DNA of 64,000 nucleotides, from assembly GCA_016713435.1 (NCBI GenBank), contig JADJPD010000010.1, positions 124,001 through 188,000 on the forward strand. Direction: 5' to 3'. A program made the translations under genes and the position numbers. This DNA comes from Gemmatimonadota bacterium. GTDB taxonomy: Bacteria; Gemmatimonadota; Gemmatimonadetes; Gemmatimonadales; GWC2-71-9. The notes beneath the pieces are model-generated. The model did no database searches. It saw only the letters and a list, made by a program, of their open reading frames with translations, and was not told the origin of the DNA. Every line of letters starts with the position of its first letter. The stretch's first letter is position 1. Positions 8,409-16,978 of this stretch are shown in pieces.

Positions 8409-9037
8409 GCGGGATCGTCAGCCCACGGCGCCAGCAGCGCGCGGGCAGCCTGGTACGGGTGAGGGGCATCCCACAGGGCCGTGATCGCGGCCACGCCATG
8501 GGCGCCCGCATCGCGCAGTTCGCGGCAGCGCTCGGCCGTGACCCCGCCGATGGCGATCACGGGGCAGCCGAGGCGGCTCACCTGCTCGATGAGCGCAGGA
8601 CCGGCGCCGGGACGTCCCGGGTGGCTCGCGCTCGGGTAGATGGTACCCACCACAACGAGGTCTGCTCCCTCGTCGATCGCCGCGCGGGCCTCGTCCACAC
8701 CGTGGACCGAGACGCCGATCCAGCCGGGCCAGGCCCCGAGGTGCGCGCGGACGTCCCGTGGCGAGAGGTCGCCCCGCGCCAGCTGGACGCCCTCGGCGCC
8801 GAGGGCGGCGGCCACGTCGGGGCGGGCGTTGACCACCACGGTGGCCCCGGGCGGGGCCGCCAGCCGCTGGAGCCGGTCGGTCACCTGGGCGAGGGCCCGG
8901 CCGGGGCGGGCGCGGTCCCGCACGTGGAGGGCCACCGCGGGACCGGCGGCGGCGAGGGCGGCGGCGCGGATCGCGAGGTCCTCGCGGCCCAGGATCCGCG
9001 CGTCGGTGACGGCGTGGAGGCGGGGCAGCGGCCTCAT
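8405..9037 (-). CDS. thiE: Thiamine phosphate synthase family protein (ThiE/TenI)
   Basis: A 210-residue TIM-barrel protein of the ThiE/TenI superfamily. It would either join thiazole phosphate to hydroxymethylpyrimidine diphosphate (ThiE) or tautomerise the thiazole (TenI). Visible family marks are HAVTDARIL near the N-terminus, VVVNARPDVAAALGAEGVQL, GVSVHGVDEARAA, VVVGTIYPSASHPG and PVIAIGGVT. The pyrophosphate-binding region is less canonical than in ThiE, so TenI is a real alternative; the neighbours thiS and thiG fit either. ATG 9037 overlaps the fmt stop. Confidence 0.8.
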   Translation of the reverse strand: MRPLPRLHAVTDARILGREDLAIRAAALAAAGPAVALHVRDRARPGRALAQVTDRLQRLAAPPGATVVVNARPDVAAALGAEGVQLARGDLSPRDVRAHLGAWPGWIGVSVHGVDEARAAIDEGADLVVVGTIYPSASHPGRPGAGPALIEQVSRLGCPVIAIGGVTAERCRELRDAGAHGVAAITALWDAPHPYQAARALLAPWADDPA

Positions 9038-9954
9038 GTCAGGCGCTGGCCCACGGCCACGCCACGGCCGCGGACCCAGTCGTCCACCGGCATGCGCTTC
9101 TTGCCGGCCGGCTGCACCTCGGTGACCTCGAGCGCGCCGATGCCGGTGCCGAGCACCAGCGCGGTCCCCGCCGAGAGCACCTCCCCCGCGGCGCCGAGCG
9201 CGTTGACGGCGCGGCCGCCGAAGAGCTTCACCTCCTGGCCCTCGAGCAGCGCCCACGCCCCCGGCTCGGGATCGAAGGCGCGCACGGTGCGCGCGAGCGT
9301 CGCCGCGTCCTTGGCCCAGTCGAGCCGCGCCAGCGCGCGGGTGATCTTGGGGGCGAAGGTGGCGCGCGCATGGTCCTGCGGCACCGGCTCCACGTCCCCG
9401 CCGCCCGCCAGCATCAGCGACTCCACCAGCGCCGCCGCCCCGAGCTCCGCCAGGCGCGCGGTGAGTTCCCCGCCGGTCTCGTCGGCGGCCACCTCGGTCT
9501 CGATGGTGTGGTAGACGGGGCCGCTGTCGAGGCCCGCCTCCATCTGCATGATGGAGACGCCGGTGGTCTCGAGGCCGTTGAGGATGGCCCACTGGATGGG
9601 GGCGGCGCCGCGGAGGTGCGGCAGGAGCGAGGCGTGCACGTTGATCATCCCGCGCCGCGGCGTGGCGAGCACCGCCGGCTTGAGGATGTGGCCATAGGCC
9701 ACCACCACGCCGAGGTCGGCGTCGAGCGCGGCGAGCTGGGCCGCGAAGTCCCCGACGGGGCGCTCGGGCTGGAGCACCGGCAGCCCTTCCTCGAGGGCGA
9801 CGGTCTTCACCGGCGGGGGAAGCAGCTGGCTCCGCGAGCGGCCGCGCGGCCGGTCCGGCTGGGTGACGACGCCCGCCACCTCGAACCCCTCCTCCAGCAG
9901 CGCGCGGAGCGAGGGCACCGCGAACTCCGGCGTCCCGAAGAAGGCGATCCGCAT
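9034..9954 (-). CDS. fmt: Methionyl-tRNA formyltransferase
   Basis: Formylates initiator Met-tRNA. The 306-residue protein starts MRIAFFGTPEFAVPSLRALL. It has the folate/active-site stretch NVHASLLPHLRGAAPIQWA with the catalytic Asn and His, and the catalytic Asp in MEAGLDSGPV. An OB-fold C-terminal domain follows (about 205-306). It directly follows def in the transcript (starts and stops abut at 9954), the conserved def-fmt pair. Confidence 0.96.
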   Translation of the reverse strand: MRIAFFGTPEFAVPSLRALLEEGFEVAGVVTQPDRPRGRSRSQLLPPPVKTVALEEGLPVLQPERPVGDFAAQLAALDADLGVVVAYGHILKPAVLATPRRGMINVHASLLPHLRGAAPIQWAILNGLETTGVSIMQMEAGLDSGPVYHTIETEVAADETGGELTARLAELGAAALVESLMLAGGGDVEPVPQDHARATFAPKITRALARLDWAKDAATLARTVRAFDPEPGAWALLEGQEVKLFGGRAVNALGAAGEVLSAGTALVLGTGIGALEVTEVQPAGKKRMPVDDWVRGRGVAVGQRLT

Positions 9955-10490
9955 CAGCCCTTCTCGGGCGCGACCGTGGCGACCGGCTTGATGAAGCTGG
10001 GGTCGTCGGCGTGTTCCTTCTTGTACTTGGCCAGCATCCGCTTGCGCTTGAGCAGGCTCAGGTGGTCCAGGAACAGGATGCCGTCGAGGTGGTCGATCTC
10101 GTGCTGCACGGCGCGCGCGGGGAGGCCGGTCAGGGTCTTCTCCCAGCGCTGGCCCTGCTCGTCGAGCGCCTCCACCGTGACCTGCTCGGGGCGGGTGACG
10201 TCGGCGTAGTAGTCGGGGATGGAGAGGCAGCCTTCCTCGCCCGTTTCCTTCCCCTGGCTGGCGAGGATCCGCGGGTTGATGAGCACCAGCCGCTCCCCCT
10301 CGGCATCCACCACGGCGATGCGCCGGGCCACGCCCACCTGGTTGGCGGCGAGGCCCACGCCCTTGGCGGCGTGCATCGTCTCGAAGAGGTCGGCCACGAA
10401 GCGCCGGACCTCGTCGTCCACGGCGGCCACCGGGGCGCTGGCCTCGCGCAGCACCGGGGATCCGAGGAGATGGAGGTCGAGCAGGCTCAT
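9954..10490 (-). CDS. def: Peptide deformylase
   Basis: Removes the formyl group from new proteins; a cytoplasmic metalloenzyme. The 178-residue protein has all three motifs: GVGLAANQVG, EEGCLSIPD with the metal cysteine, and the HEIDHLDG helix with the two metal histidines and catalytic Glu. The basic C-terminal tail (LLKRKRMLAKYKKE) is typical of bacterial type 1 enzymes. The ATG at 10490 overlaps the yajC stop. Confidence 0.96.
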   Translation of the reverse strand: MSLLDLHLLGSPVLREASAPVAAVDDEVRRFVADLFETMHAAKGVGLAANQVGVARRIAVVDAEGERLVLINPRILASQGKETGEEGCLSIPDYYADVTRPEQVTVEALDEQGQRWEKTLTGLPARAVQHEIDHLDGILFLDHLSLLKRKRMLAKYKKEHADDPSFIKPVATVAPEKG

Positions 10491-10810
10491 GAAACGCCCG
10501 GGGCACTCTGGTCGCCGACCTTCACGATCCGGGTCCGCTCCACCACCACGGTGGCGGTCCCCGACTCGACGGTGACGCGGTCCTCCTTGACGTCCTTCAC
10601 CTTGCCGATGATCCCGCCCACGGTGGTGACCTCGTCGCCCTTCTTGAGCGCCTTGAGCAGCTCCTCGTGCTTCTTGCGCGCCTGCTGCTGCGGCCGGAGG
10701 ATGAGGAAATAGAACACGAGGGCAATGGCGCCGATCTGGAACAGCAGCATCGACAGCCCGGCATTGGGGTTGTCGGTCGGGGCCATCAGGGCCAGCAGGG
10801 AAAGCGTCAC
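10487..10810 (-). CDS. yajC: Preprotein translocase subunit YajC
   Basis: Accessory subunit of the SecDF-YajC complex in the inner membrane. The 107-residue product has one transmembrane helix (about 18-36, SMLLFQIGAIALVFYFLIL), then the family motif RPQQQARKKHEELLKALKKGDEV (only part is quoted in family signatures) and the GGIIGKV beta region. GTG 10810 overlaps the tgt stop as GTGA, the local coupling style. An ATG nine residues later would also serve. tgt-yajC is a widely conserved gene pair; secD and secF are not downstream here. Confidence 0.92.
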   Translation of the reverse strand: MTLSLLALMAPTDNPNAGLSMLLFQIGAIALVFYFLILRPQQQARKKHEELLKALKKGDEVTTVGGIIGKVKDVKEDRVTVESGTATVVVERTRIVKVGDQSAPGVS

Positions 10811-11979
10811 GGTGCTCCTCGACGGTGGTAGCGGTCGGTCCACTCGCGGCGGAAGGCCGCGAAGCGGCCGGCCAGGATCGCGGCCCGGGACAGTTCCCCG
10901 AGCCGGACCAGGAACCGGATGTTGTGGATCGAGACCAGCCGGAGGCCGAGCATCTCCTCCGCCATGAACAGGTGGCGGAGGTAGCCGCGGGAGAACCGGG
11001 TGCAGGTCTCGCAGTCGCACGTCGGGTCCAGCGGCTGGTCGCTGAGCTTGAGGCTCGCGGCGCGGATGTTCACCTTGCCGTCCGCCGTCCAGGCGCTGCC
11101 GTGGCGCCCGTTCCGCGTGGCGGCCACGCAGTCGAACAGGTCCACGCCCCGGGCTATCCCCTCGAGGAGGTCGTCCGGGAATCCGACGCCCATAAGATAA
11201 CGGGGCACCCCGACGGGCAGGTGGGGCCCGAGTTCCTCGAGCACCCGGTGCATCACCGGCTTCGGCTCCCCCACCGAGAGCCCGCCGATGGCGATCCCCG
11301 TCCACGGCCCCCGCGCCAGCGTGCCCTCGAGCGAGCGGCGCCGGAGGTCCGCGTGCGTCCCGCCCTGCACGATGGGCCAGAGCGTCTGGGGGCTGGGCGC
11401 CGCGGGGCTCGCCCTCCAGGCCGGGTCCGGCGGCGGGCAGGTGGCGGCGAGCTCCGCGTGCGCCGCCTTGCACCGGTCGAGCCACCGCAGGGTCCGCTCC
11501 ATCCCTTCCTCGGCCAGCTCCCACGACGCCTGGCCGGGCACCACGTGGTCGAACACCATCGCCACGTCCGCGCCGAGGGCCCACTGGATGGCCATGGAGC
11601 TCTCGGGGGTGATGGTGCGCGTGGAGCCGTCGATGTGGCTCACGAACTCCACCCCCTCCTCCGAGATCTTCCGCAGCCCCTCCAGCGAGAACACCTGGAA
11701 GCCGCCCGAGTCGGTGAGCATCGGCCGGTCCCAGGTGGTGAACTTGTGCAGCCCGCCGAGCTGGCGGATCACCGCCTCGCCGGGACGGAGGTGCAGGTGG
11801 TAGGTGTTGCCGAGGATGATCTGCGCGCCGGCGCGGCGCACCTCGCCCGGGTGGAGGCCGCGCACCGCGCCGTGGGTGCCCACGGGCATGAAGGCGGGCG
11901 TCTCCACCGGCCCGTGCGGCAGGTGGAGCAGGCCCGCGCGCGCATCGCCCTCGGTGGCGAGGAGCTCGTACTCGAACAT
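10807..11979 (-). CDS. tgt: Queuine/preQ1 tRNA-guanine transglycosylase
   Basis: Exchanges G34 of Asp, Asn, His and Tyr tRNAs for preQ1 in queuosine synthesis. The 390-residue TIM barrel has the active-site DSGGFQVFSL, LGNTYHLHLRPG, the nucleophile region GVDLFDCVAATRNGRHG, and the zinc site CDCETC followed by a His 26 residues or so later. It shares the queuosine step with queA just upstream in the transcript (14 bp gap). Confidence 0.96.
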   Translation of the reverse strand: MFEYELLATEGDARAGLLHLPHGPVETPAFMPVGTHGAVRGLHPGEVRRAGAQIILGNTYHLHLRPGEAVIRQLGGLHKFTTWDRPMLTDSGGFQVFSLEGLRKISEEGVEFVSHIDGSTRTITPESSMAIQWALGADVAMVFDHVVPGQASWELAEEGMERTLRWLDRCKAAHAELAATCPPPDPAWRASPAAPSPQTLWPIVQGGTHADLRRRSLEGTLARGPWTGIAIGGLSVGEPKPVMHRVLEELGPHLPVGVPRYLMGVGFPDDLLEGIARGVDLFDCVAATRNGRHGSAWTADGKVNIRAASLKLSDQPLDPTCDCETCTRFSRGYLRHLFMAEEMLGLRLVSIHNIRFLVRLGELSRAAILAGRFAAFRREWTDRYHRRGAP

Positions 11980-11993
11980 CGGCTAGCCTCGCC

Positions 11994-13016
11994 TCACAGG
12001 ATCACCATCGCGTCGCCATAGGAGTAGAACCGGTAGCGCGCCGCCACCGCGTGGCGGTACGCGGTCATGGCCGTGTCGTAGCCCGCGAACGCCGCCACCA
12101 GCATCACCAGCGTGGAGCGGGGCAGGTGGAAGTTGGTGAGCAGGCGGTCCACCACCTGGAATTGGTAGCCCGGCGTGATCAGCAGCCGCGTGCCGCGCTC
12201 GCCCGCGTGCACCAGGCCGCCGCCCGCGGCCGAGCTCTCGAGCGCCCGCACCACGGTGGTGCCGACGGCCCAGAGCCTCCCCCCGCGCGCGCGGAGCGCG
12301 GCGATGGTGTCCGCGGTGGCGGCCGGGATCGTGTAGCGCTCCTCGTGCATGGGATGCGTGGCCGGGTCCACCACTTCCACGGGCTTGAAGGTGCCGGGTC
12401 CCACCTCAAGGTCGAGCGTCACGATCTGGACGCCCTTCGCGCGGAGCGCCTCGAGGATGGCCGGGGTGAAGTGGAGCCCCGCCGTCGGGGCCGCGACGCT
12501 GCCCTCGCGTTCGGCGTAGACGGTCTGGTAGCGCACCTCGTCCACCGCGGTGGGCGCGCGCTCGATGTACGGCGGCAGCGGCAGCCGCCCCGCCCGCGCG
12601 ATGGCGTCCTCCGCCGTGATGCCGACGAAGCGCACCTCGCGAAACCCCTCGTCGAGCACCGCCACCGTCTCGATCTCCCCGCCGTCGATGCTGATCCGCT
12701 TCCCCGCCCGCAGCGCCGACCCCGGCTTCCCGATGGCGATCCACTTCCCGTCGGTGGACGGATGGATGAGCAGCACCTCCGCCGCCGCCCCGCTTGGCCG
12801 GGTGCCGAGGAAGCGGGCGTGGCGGACCCGCGTGGTGTTGAGCACCAGGAGGTCGCCGGGCGGGATGAGGTCCACGATGGCCGGAAAGCGCCGGTCCTCG
12901 AGCCCATCCCCGCGCCGCACCACCAGCAGCCGGCTCGCCCCCCGCTCGGCCACCGGCTCCTGCGCGATCAGGTCCTCCGGCAGGGCGTAGTCGAAGTCGT
13001 TGGTGGTGTAGGGCAT
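11994..13016 (-). CDS. queA: S-adenosylmethionine:tRNA ribosyltransferase-isomerase
   Basis: Adds the epoxycyclopentane ring to preQ1 in tRNA, using the ribosyl part of SAM. The 340-residue product starts MPYTTNDFDYALPEDLIAQEP. It carries the family motifs LLVLNTTRVRHARFLG, GSVAAPTAGLHFT, LEVGPGTFKPV and NFHLPRSTL. ATG 13016 is the first gene after a 217-bp gap with a palindromic repeat, so the queA-to-tlpA run probably has its promoter there or reads through from ruvB. Confidence 0.96.
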   Translation of the reverse strand: MPYTTNDFDYALPEDLIAQEPVAERGASRLLVVRRGDGLEDRRFPAIVDLIPPGDLLVLNTTRVRHARFLGTRPSGAAAEVLLIHPSTDGKWIAIGKPGSALRAGKRISIDGGEIETVAVLDEGFREVRFVGITAEDAIARAGRLPLPPYIERAPTAVDEVRYQTVYAEREGSVAAPTAGLHFTPAILEALRAKGVQIVTLDLEVGPGTFKPVEVVDPATHPMHEERYTIPAATADTIAALRARGGRLWAVGTTVVRALESSAAGGGLVHAGERGTRLLITPGYQFQVVDRLLTNFHLPRSTLVMLVAAFAGYDTAMTAYRHAVAARYRFYSYGDAMVIL

Positions 13017-13062
13017 GGGTCCGGGGCGTCGCGGCCGGCAGGGGCCGGGAATGGGCGCGTCG

Positions 13063-13202
13063 TGACTCAACGCAGAGGCGCAGGGGACGCTGAGGACGCG
13101 GAGGGATCGAGGACGGAAGAGCCCCGTGCCGCACAAGAACACGGTGTGGTCCTTGTCTCTCCGCGCCCCCTCCGCGTCCTCTGCGCCTCTGCGTTGAGCT
13201 CA
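13063..13202. repeat. Palindromic repeat element between ruvB and queA
   Basis: The left arm (13063-13105) begins TGACTCAACGCAGAGGCGCA. The right arm (13159-13202) ends TGCGCCTCTGCGTTGAGCTCA. The arms are near-perfect inverted copies around a ~50-bp centre. It belongs to a family seen at 8155, 39311 and 41948. It fills most of the 217-bp gap and could form a very long hairpin in RNA. Confidence 0.85.
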
Positions 13203-13233
13203 CCGTCGCCGACCCCTCGAGGAACCCGGCATC

Positions 13234-14259
13234 CTAGAAAATGGACCCCTGCGCCCCCGCCGGGGGCGTGACGCCGAAGCGGCGGTAGGCATGCGGCGTC
13301 GCCACGCGGCCCCGGGGCGTGCGCTCCAGGAAGCCCTGCTGGATGAGGTACGGCTCGTACACTTCCTCGATGGTGGCCGCGTCCTCGCCGATGGCCACGG
13401 CCACCGTGTTGAGCCCCACCGGGCCGCCGCCGAACTTCTCGATGATGGTGGTGAGGAGCCGCGCGTCCATGTCGTCGAGCCCGAACTCGTCGACGTTGAG
13501 CCGCGCCAGCGCGTCCCGCGCCACCGGGCCCGTGATCCGGCCCTCGGCCTTCACCTGGGCGTAGTCCCGCACCCGGCGGAGCAGGCGGTTGGCCACCCGC
13601 GGCGTCCCGCGGCTCCGCCGGGCGATCTCCAGCGTGCCCTCGGCGTCCGCCGGCACGTTGAGCAGTCGCGCCGAGCGCACGATGATCTGCTCCAGGTCTT
13701 CCGGCGGGTAGAAGTGGAGCCGCTCCACCATGCCGAAGCGCGCCCGCATCGGCGGCGTGAGGAGCCCGAAGCGGGTGGTGGCGCCGATCAGCGTGAAGCG
13801 CTCGATCGGCATGGTGATGGTCTGCGCGTTGGGCCCGTCTGCCAGGCGCACGTCCACCCGGTAGTCCTCCATGGCGGGATAGAGGAACTCCTCCAGCACC
13901 GGGCGCAGCCGGTGGATCTCGTCGATGAAGAGGATGTCGCCGGGCGCCAGCGTGGTCAGCATGCTCACCAGGTCGCCCGGCTTCTCGAGGACGGGACCGC
14001 TCGTGGTGCGGAGCGTGACGCCCATCTCCCGCGCCAGCAGCATGGCCAGCGTGGTCTTGCCGAGGCCCGGCGGCCCGAAGAAGAGCAGGTGGTCGAGCGG
14101 CTCCTTCCGGTGCTTCGCCGCGTCGATGGCGATCCGGAGCGAGGTCTTCACCTGTGCCTGCCCCACGAACTCCTCGAGGCGCCCCGGGCGGAGCGCCTGG
14201 TCGGCGCCCGTCTCCTCGGGGAGGGGCTCGGGGGTGGTGATCTGGAGGCGGCTCGTCAT
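13234..14259 (-). CDS. ruvB: Holliday junction branch-migration helicase RuvB
   Basis: Hexameric AAA+ motor that drives Holliday junction branch migration with RuvA. The 341-residue protein has Walker A GPPGLGKTT, Walker B LFIDEIHRL, sensor 1 LIGATTR, arginine finger region MRARFG, and the C-terminal winged helix (about 260-341, ending in YRRFG). It lies in one block with ruvA and ruvC, with a small zinc-ribbon gene inserted between ruvB and ruvA. Confidence 0.97.
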   Translation of the reverse strand: MTSRLQITTPEPLPEETGADQALRPGRLEEFVGQAQVKTSLRIAIDAAKHRKEPLDHLLFFGPPGLGKTTLAMLLAREMGVTLRTTSGPVLEKPGDLVSMLTTLAPGDILFIDEIHRLRPVLEEFLYPAMEDYRVDVRLADGPNAQTITMPIERFTLIGATTRFGLLTPPMRARFGMVERLHFYPPEDLEQIIVRSARLLNVPADAEGTLEIARRSRGTPRVANRLLRRVRDYAQVKAEGRITGPVARDALARLNVDEFGLDDMDARLLTTIIEKFGGGPVGLNTVAVAIGEDAATIEEVYEPYLIQQGFLERTPRGRVATPHAYRRFGVTPPAGAQGSIF

Positions 14260-14293
14260 CGGCGGGTCCGGGGCGCCCGGGGGCGCGGCCGGC

Positions 14294-14470
14294 TCAGTCC
14301 TGCAGGCGGGCGGTCCAGCGGACCGGGCGCTCGCCCGGTTCCACCACGTGCCTGGCGTGGCAGTGCACGCAGCGGTCCGTCACCCGCGCGGTGTCGGCGG
14401 CGACGAGGATGCGGTTGGTGCTGCCGCAGCGGGTGCACAGCCACTCCGCGGTGGTGGCGAGGACGGTCAT
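14294..14470 (-). CDS. Small zinc-ribbon protein
   Basis: A 58-residue protein starting MTVLATTAEWLCTRCGS. It has two CxxC pairs, CTRC and CVHC, spaced about 18 residues apart, as in a four-cysteine zinc ribbon, plus a CHARH stretch. The reading frame extends 22 codons upstream, but that part is low-complexity Ala/Pro and overlaps the ruvA end region, so ATG 14470 is preferred. No function is known. Its position between ruvA and ruvB may be chance or may mark a nucleic-acid-binding accessory. Confidence 0.65.
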   Translation of the reverse strand: MTVLATTAEWLCTRCGSTNRILVAADTARVTDRCVHCHARHVVEPGERPVRWTARLQD

Positions 14471-14551
14471 CGGGTGCCTTTCGTGGGGTCTCATCTCGCC
14501 GGCGCACGCGGCCCCGGGGGCCGCGGGCGCCGGCACACTTCCATGCAGCGA

Positions 14552-15139
14552 TCAGCGCTTGCCCGCCAGCGACTGCAAGGCGGCGCGGATGACGGCCCCG
14601 GTGCCGGTGACGCCCTCGGCGAGCGCCCCCCGCACCGCCTCCTCCGCGGTGGCCGGCGGGTAGCCGAGCCGCACCAGCGCCGGCACCGCCTCGTCCGCGG
14701 GGCCGGCCGGGAGCGGCGGCCCGTCCGACGGCATGGCCACCAGCCGGTCCGCCAGCTCCACGGCCAGCTTCTCCGCCTTCTTCCGGCCGATCCCCGGCAC
14801 CGACGCCAGCGTCGCCAGGTCCCGCTGCTGGATGCTCCGCACCGTCCGCTCCGCGCCGAGCGCGGAGAGCACCGCCAGCGCCAGCTTGGGGCCCACGCCG
14901 CTGGCGGACAGCAGCCGCTGGAACACCGCCCTGTCCGCCGGCCGGTCGAAGCCGTACAGCGCCCAGCTGTCCTCCCGCACCACCAGCTCCGTCAGCAGGC
15001 TGACCGGCTGGCCCGCCGCGGGGATCCGCTCCAGCGTGCCGAGCGGCACCGTGACCGCGTACCCCACGCCCCCCGCCGTCTCGATGAGCAGCGTCTCGCC
15101 CTCGCGCTCGCGCAGGGTGCCGGTGATGGAGGCGATCAT
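14552..15139 (-). CDS. ruvA: Holliday junction-binding protein RuvA
   Basis: Binds four-way junctions as a tetramer and loads RuvB. The 195-residue product has the OB-fold domain (MIASITGTLREREGE, about 1-62), two helix-hairpin-helix motifs (SGVGPKLALAVLSAL and PGIGRKKAEKLAVEL), and a C-terminal three-helix domain that contacts RuvB. ATG 15139 overlaps the ruvC stop (ATGA). Confidence 0.96.
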   Translation of the reverse strand: MIASITGTLREREGETLLIETAGGVGYAVTVPLGTLERIPAAGQPVSLLTELVVREDSWALYGFDRPADRAVFQRLLSASGVGPKLALAVLSALGAERTVRSIQQRDLATLASVPGIGRKKAEKLAVELADRLVAMPSDGPPLPAGPADEAVPALVRLGYPPATAEEAVRGALAEGVTGTGAVIRAALQSLAGKR

Positions 15140-15654
15140 CGCGTCGCTTTCGTGGGGGCCGCCATGCCGCGCGTCTTGTGGTGCCGCGCGCCCAGCAGCC
15201 GGGTGAGCGCCACGGCCACGCCATCGGCCGCGTCCGTCGGCTTCGGGGCGTCCTTGAGGCGGAGCAGCTGCGCCACCATGTAGCCCACCTGCGGCTTCTG
15301 CGCCGCCCCCTTGCCGGTCACCGTCTTCTTGATGACCGCCGGCGGGTATTCCGCGATCTCCACCCCCGCCTCCGCCCCCGCGAGCAGGATCACCCCGCGC
15401 GCATGGCCGAGGACCAGGGTGGTGCGGGCATTCCTGGCGTGGAAGGCTTCCTCGACGGCCAGCACGTCGGGGTGGTGCCGGGTGAGCAGTGCCACGAGGT
15501 CCTCGTGCAGCTCGCGCAGCCGCTGCGGGAGGGCCGCGCCGCGGGTGGGCCGGATCACGCCGCACTCCACCAGCTGGAAGCCACCGAGCGGGCCCCGCTC
15601 CACCACGCCGTACCCGGTGGCGGCGGTGCCCGGGTCCACGCCGAGCACCTTCAT
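15136..15654 (-). CDS. ruvC: Crossover junction endodeoxyribonuclease RuvC
   Basis: Resolves Holliday junctions by symmetric nicking; a homodimer with an RNase H fold. The 172-residue protein has the acidic catalytic residues in place: Asp7 in GVDPGTAATGYG, Glu in VEEAFHARN, and the paired Asp in PTDAADGVAVAL. The basic KKTVTGKGAAQK loop is also present. It lies 13 bp downstream of yebC in the transcript. Confidence 0.96.
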   Translation of the reverse strand: MKVLGVDPGTAATGYGVVERGPLGGFQLVECGVIRPTRGAALPQRLRELHEDLVALLTRHHPDVLAVEEAFHARNARTTLVLGHARGVILLAGAEAGVEIAEYPPAVIKKTVTGKGAAQKPQVGYMVAQLLRLKDAPKPTDAADGVAVALTRLLGARHHKTRGMAAPTKATR

Positions 15655-15667
15655 CGGGGCGACCGCG

Positions 15668-16414
15668 TCAGGTGGCCTCCGCCAGCTCGCTCGCGTCGAT
15701 GTCGAAGTTGGAGAAGACCTTCGAGACGTCGTCGAGGTCTTCCAGCGCCTCGACCAGCTTGAGGATCTGCTCGGCCTGCTTCCCCTCGAGCTTCACCGTG
15801 TTCTTCGGCACCTGCGCGATCTCGGCCGAGTCGATGGTGATGCCCTTGGCCTTGAGCGCCTCCTGCACGGCGTGGAAGGTGGGGATGGTGGTGCTGACGA
15901 TGTACTGGTCGCCCTCGGGGGCGAAGTCCTCGGCGCCGGCCTCGAGCGCGGCCTCCAGGGTGGAGTCTTCCTTGTGCTTGCTGGCGTCGATGTAGATCTG
16001 GCCCTTCCGGTCGAACATCCAGGTGACGGAGTTGCTCGACCCGAGGTTGCCGCCGTTCCGGCTGAAGGCGTGGCGGATATCCGCCACGGTGCGGGTCGAG
16101 TTGTCGGTGGTCGCCTCGATGATGATGGCGGCGCCGCCCGGCCCGTAGCCTTCGTAGGTCACTTCCTCGTAGATGGTGCCCTCGAGCTCGCCGGTGCCCT
16201 TCTTGATGGCGCGCTCGATGTTGTCGCCCGGCATGTTGACGGCCTTGGCCGCGTCGATCGCGGTGCGCAGCCGCGGGTTCCCGCCCGGGTCCCCCCCGCC
16301 GGCCTTGGCGGCCACGGTGATCTCGCGGATCACCTTGGTCCACGAGGCGCCCCGCTTGGCGTCGGTGATCGCCTTCTTGCGCTTGATCTGCTTCCACTTG
16401 CTATGGCCGGCCAT
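15668..16414 (-). CDS. yebC: YebC/PmpR-family transcriptional regulator
   Basis: A DNA-binding regulator or translation-associated factor conserved next to the ruv genes. The 248-residue product has the full family sequence: MAGHSKWKQIKRKKAITDAKRG start, KANMPGDNIERAIKKG-like segment (here AVNMPGDNIERAIKKGTG), YEGYGPGGAAIIIEATTDN, and NLGSSNSVTWMFDRKG. It is first of the yebC-ruvC-ruvA-ruvB run. The 117 bp upstream, shared with a divergent lipoprotein gene, must hold its promoter. Confidence 0.95.
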   Translation of the reverse strand: MAGHSKWKQIKRKKAITDAKRGASWTKVIREITVAAKAGGGDPGGNPRLRTAIDAAKAVNMPGDNIERAIKKGTGELEGTIYEEVTYEGYGPGGAAIIIEATTDNSTRTVADIRHAFSRNGGNLGSSNSVTWMFDRKGQIYIDASKHKEDSTLEAALEAGAEDFAPEGDQYIVSTTIPTFHAVQEALKAKGITIDSAEIAQVPKNTVKLEGKQAEQILKLVEALEDLDDVSKVFSNFDIDASELAEAT

Positions 16415-16531
16415 GGAGCCCTCCCGAGTGTCGGGCTGGAAAATAAGGGAGGGTAAGCCCGTTAGCCATCGGCCCTTAGGGCGCCGTGCGCCCTTGCCCC
16501 GGCCCCGGCCGCCCGCTACTCTCCCGGCCCT

Positions 16532-16912
16532 ATGCGACGCACTCTGCTCCTCCTCGCCCTGGCCGGCCTCGCCGCCTGCCAGCCCGTGGACGACCGCCCC
16601 AAGGCCCGCCTGGCCGACACCTTCAGCGACGTCCCCCTCCCGCCGGGCGCCCAGGGCCTCGGCCGCCAGGATGCCGCCGACGCGGTCCAGCTCATGTTCA
16701 AGACCCCGCTCGCCCCGGCCGCCGTGGCCGACTACTACCGGGCCAGCCTCCAGAAGAAGCCCTGGAGCCTGAAGAGCGAGTCCACGCTGCCCAACGGCTC
16801 CCTCACGTTCTACGCCGAGCAGGACAGCGGCCCCCCGCTCTGGGTCAGCATCCGGATGGACAGCACCCTCGGCGGCAGTTACGTGGACCTGACCGGTGCC
16901 AAGACGAAGTAG
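16532..16912 (+). CDS. Small predicted lipoprotein
   Basis: A 126-residue protein with an N-terminal signal and lipobox (MRRTLLLLALAGLAACQPVDD, cleavage before Cys16). The mature part, about 110 residues, contains an ADYYRASLQKKPW stretch and a C-terminal beta-rich tail. The 'VADYYRASL' pattern recalls domains in other short lipoproteins that describe a test or residue shift, but no family is assigned. It is divergent from yebC and ends at a strong bidirectional terminator. Confidence 0.8.
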   Translation: MRRTLLLLALAGLAACQPVDDRPKARLADTFSDVPLPPGAQGLGRQDAADAVQLMFKTPLAPAAVADYYRASLQKKPWSLKSESTLPNGSLTFYAEQDSGPPLWVSIRMDSTLGGSYVDLTGAKTK

Positions 16913-16933
16913 CCCGCCATGCGGGAATGCCAG

Positions 16934-16960
16934 ACGGGCCGCCCCACCGGGGCGGCCCGT
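16934..16960. terminator. Intrinsic terminator, bidirectional
   Basis: ACGGGCCGCCCC (16934-16945) pairs perfectly with GGGGCGGCCCGT (16949-16960) across a 3-base loop, followed by TCTGTTT on the plus strand. It lies between the convergent lipoprotein and DnaB-like genes, so it probably ends both transcripts. Confidence 0.9.
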
Positions 16961-16978
16961 TCTGTTTCCGGCTGCCAG

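Noticed and set aside
16415..16531. tRNA-like or promoter elements in the yebC-lipoprotein gap
   Set aside because: Short hairpins exist, but no cloverleaf and no convincing -35/-10 pair.
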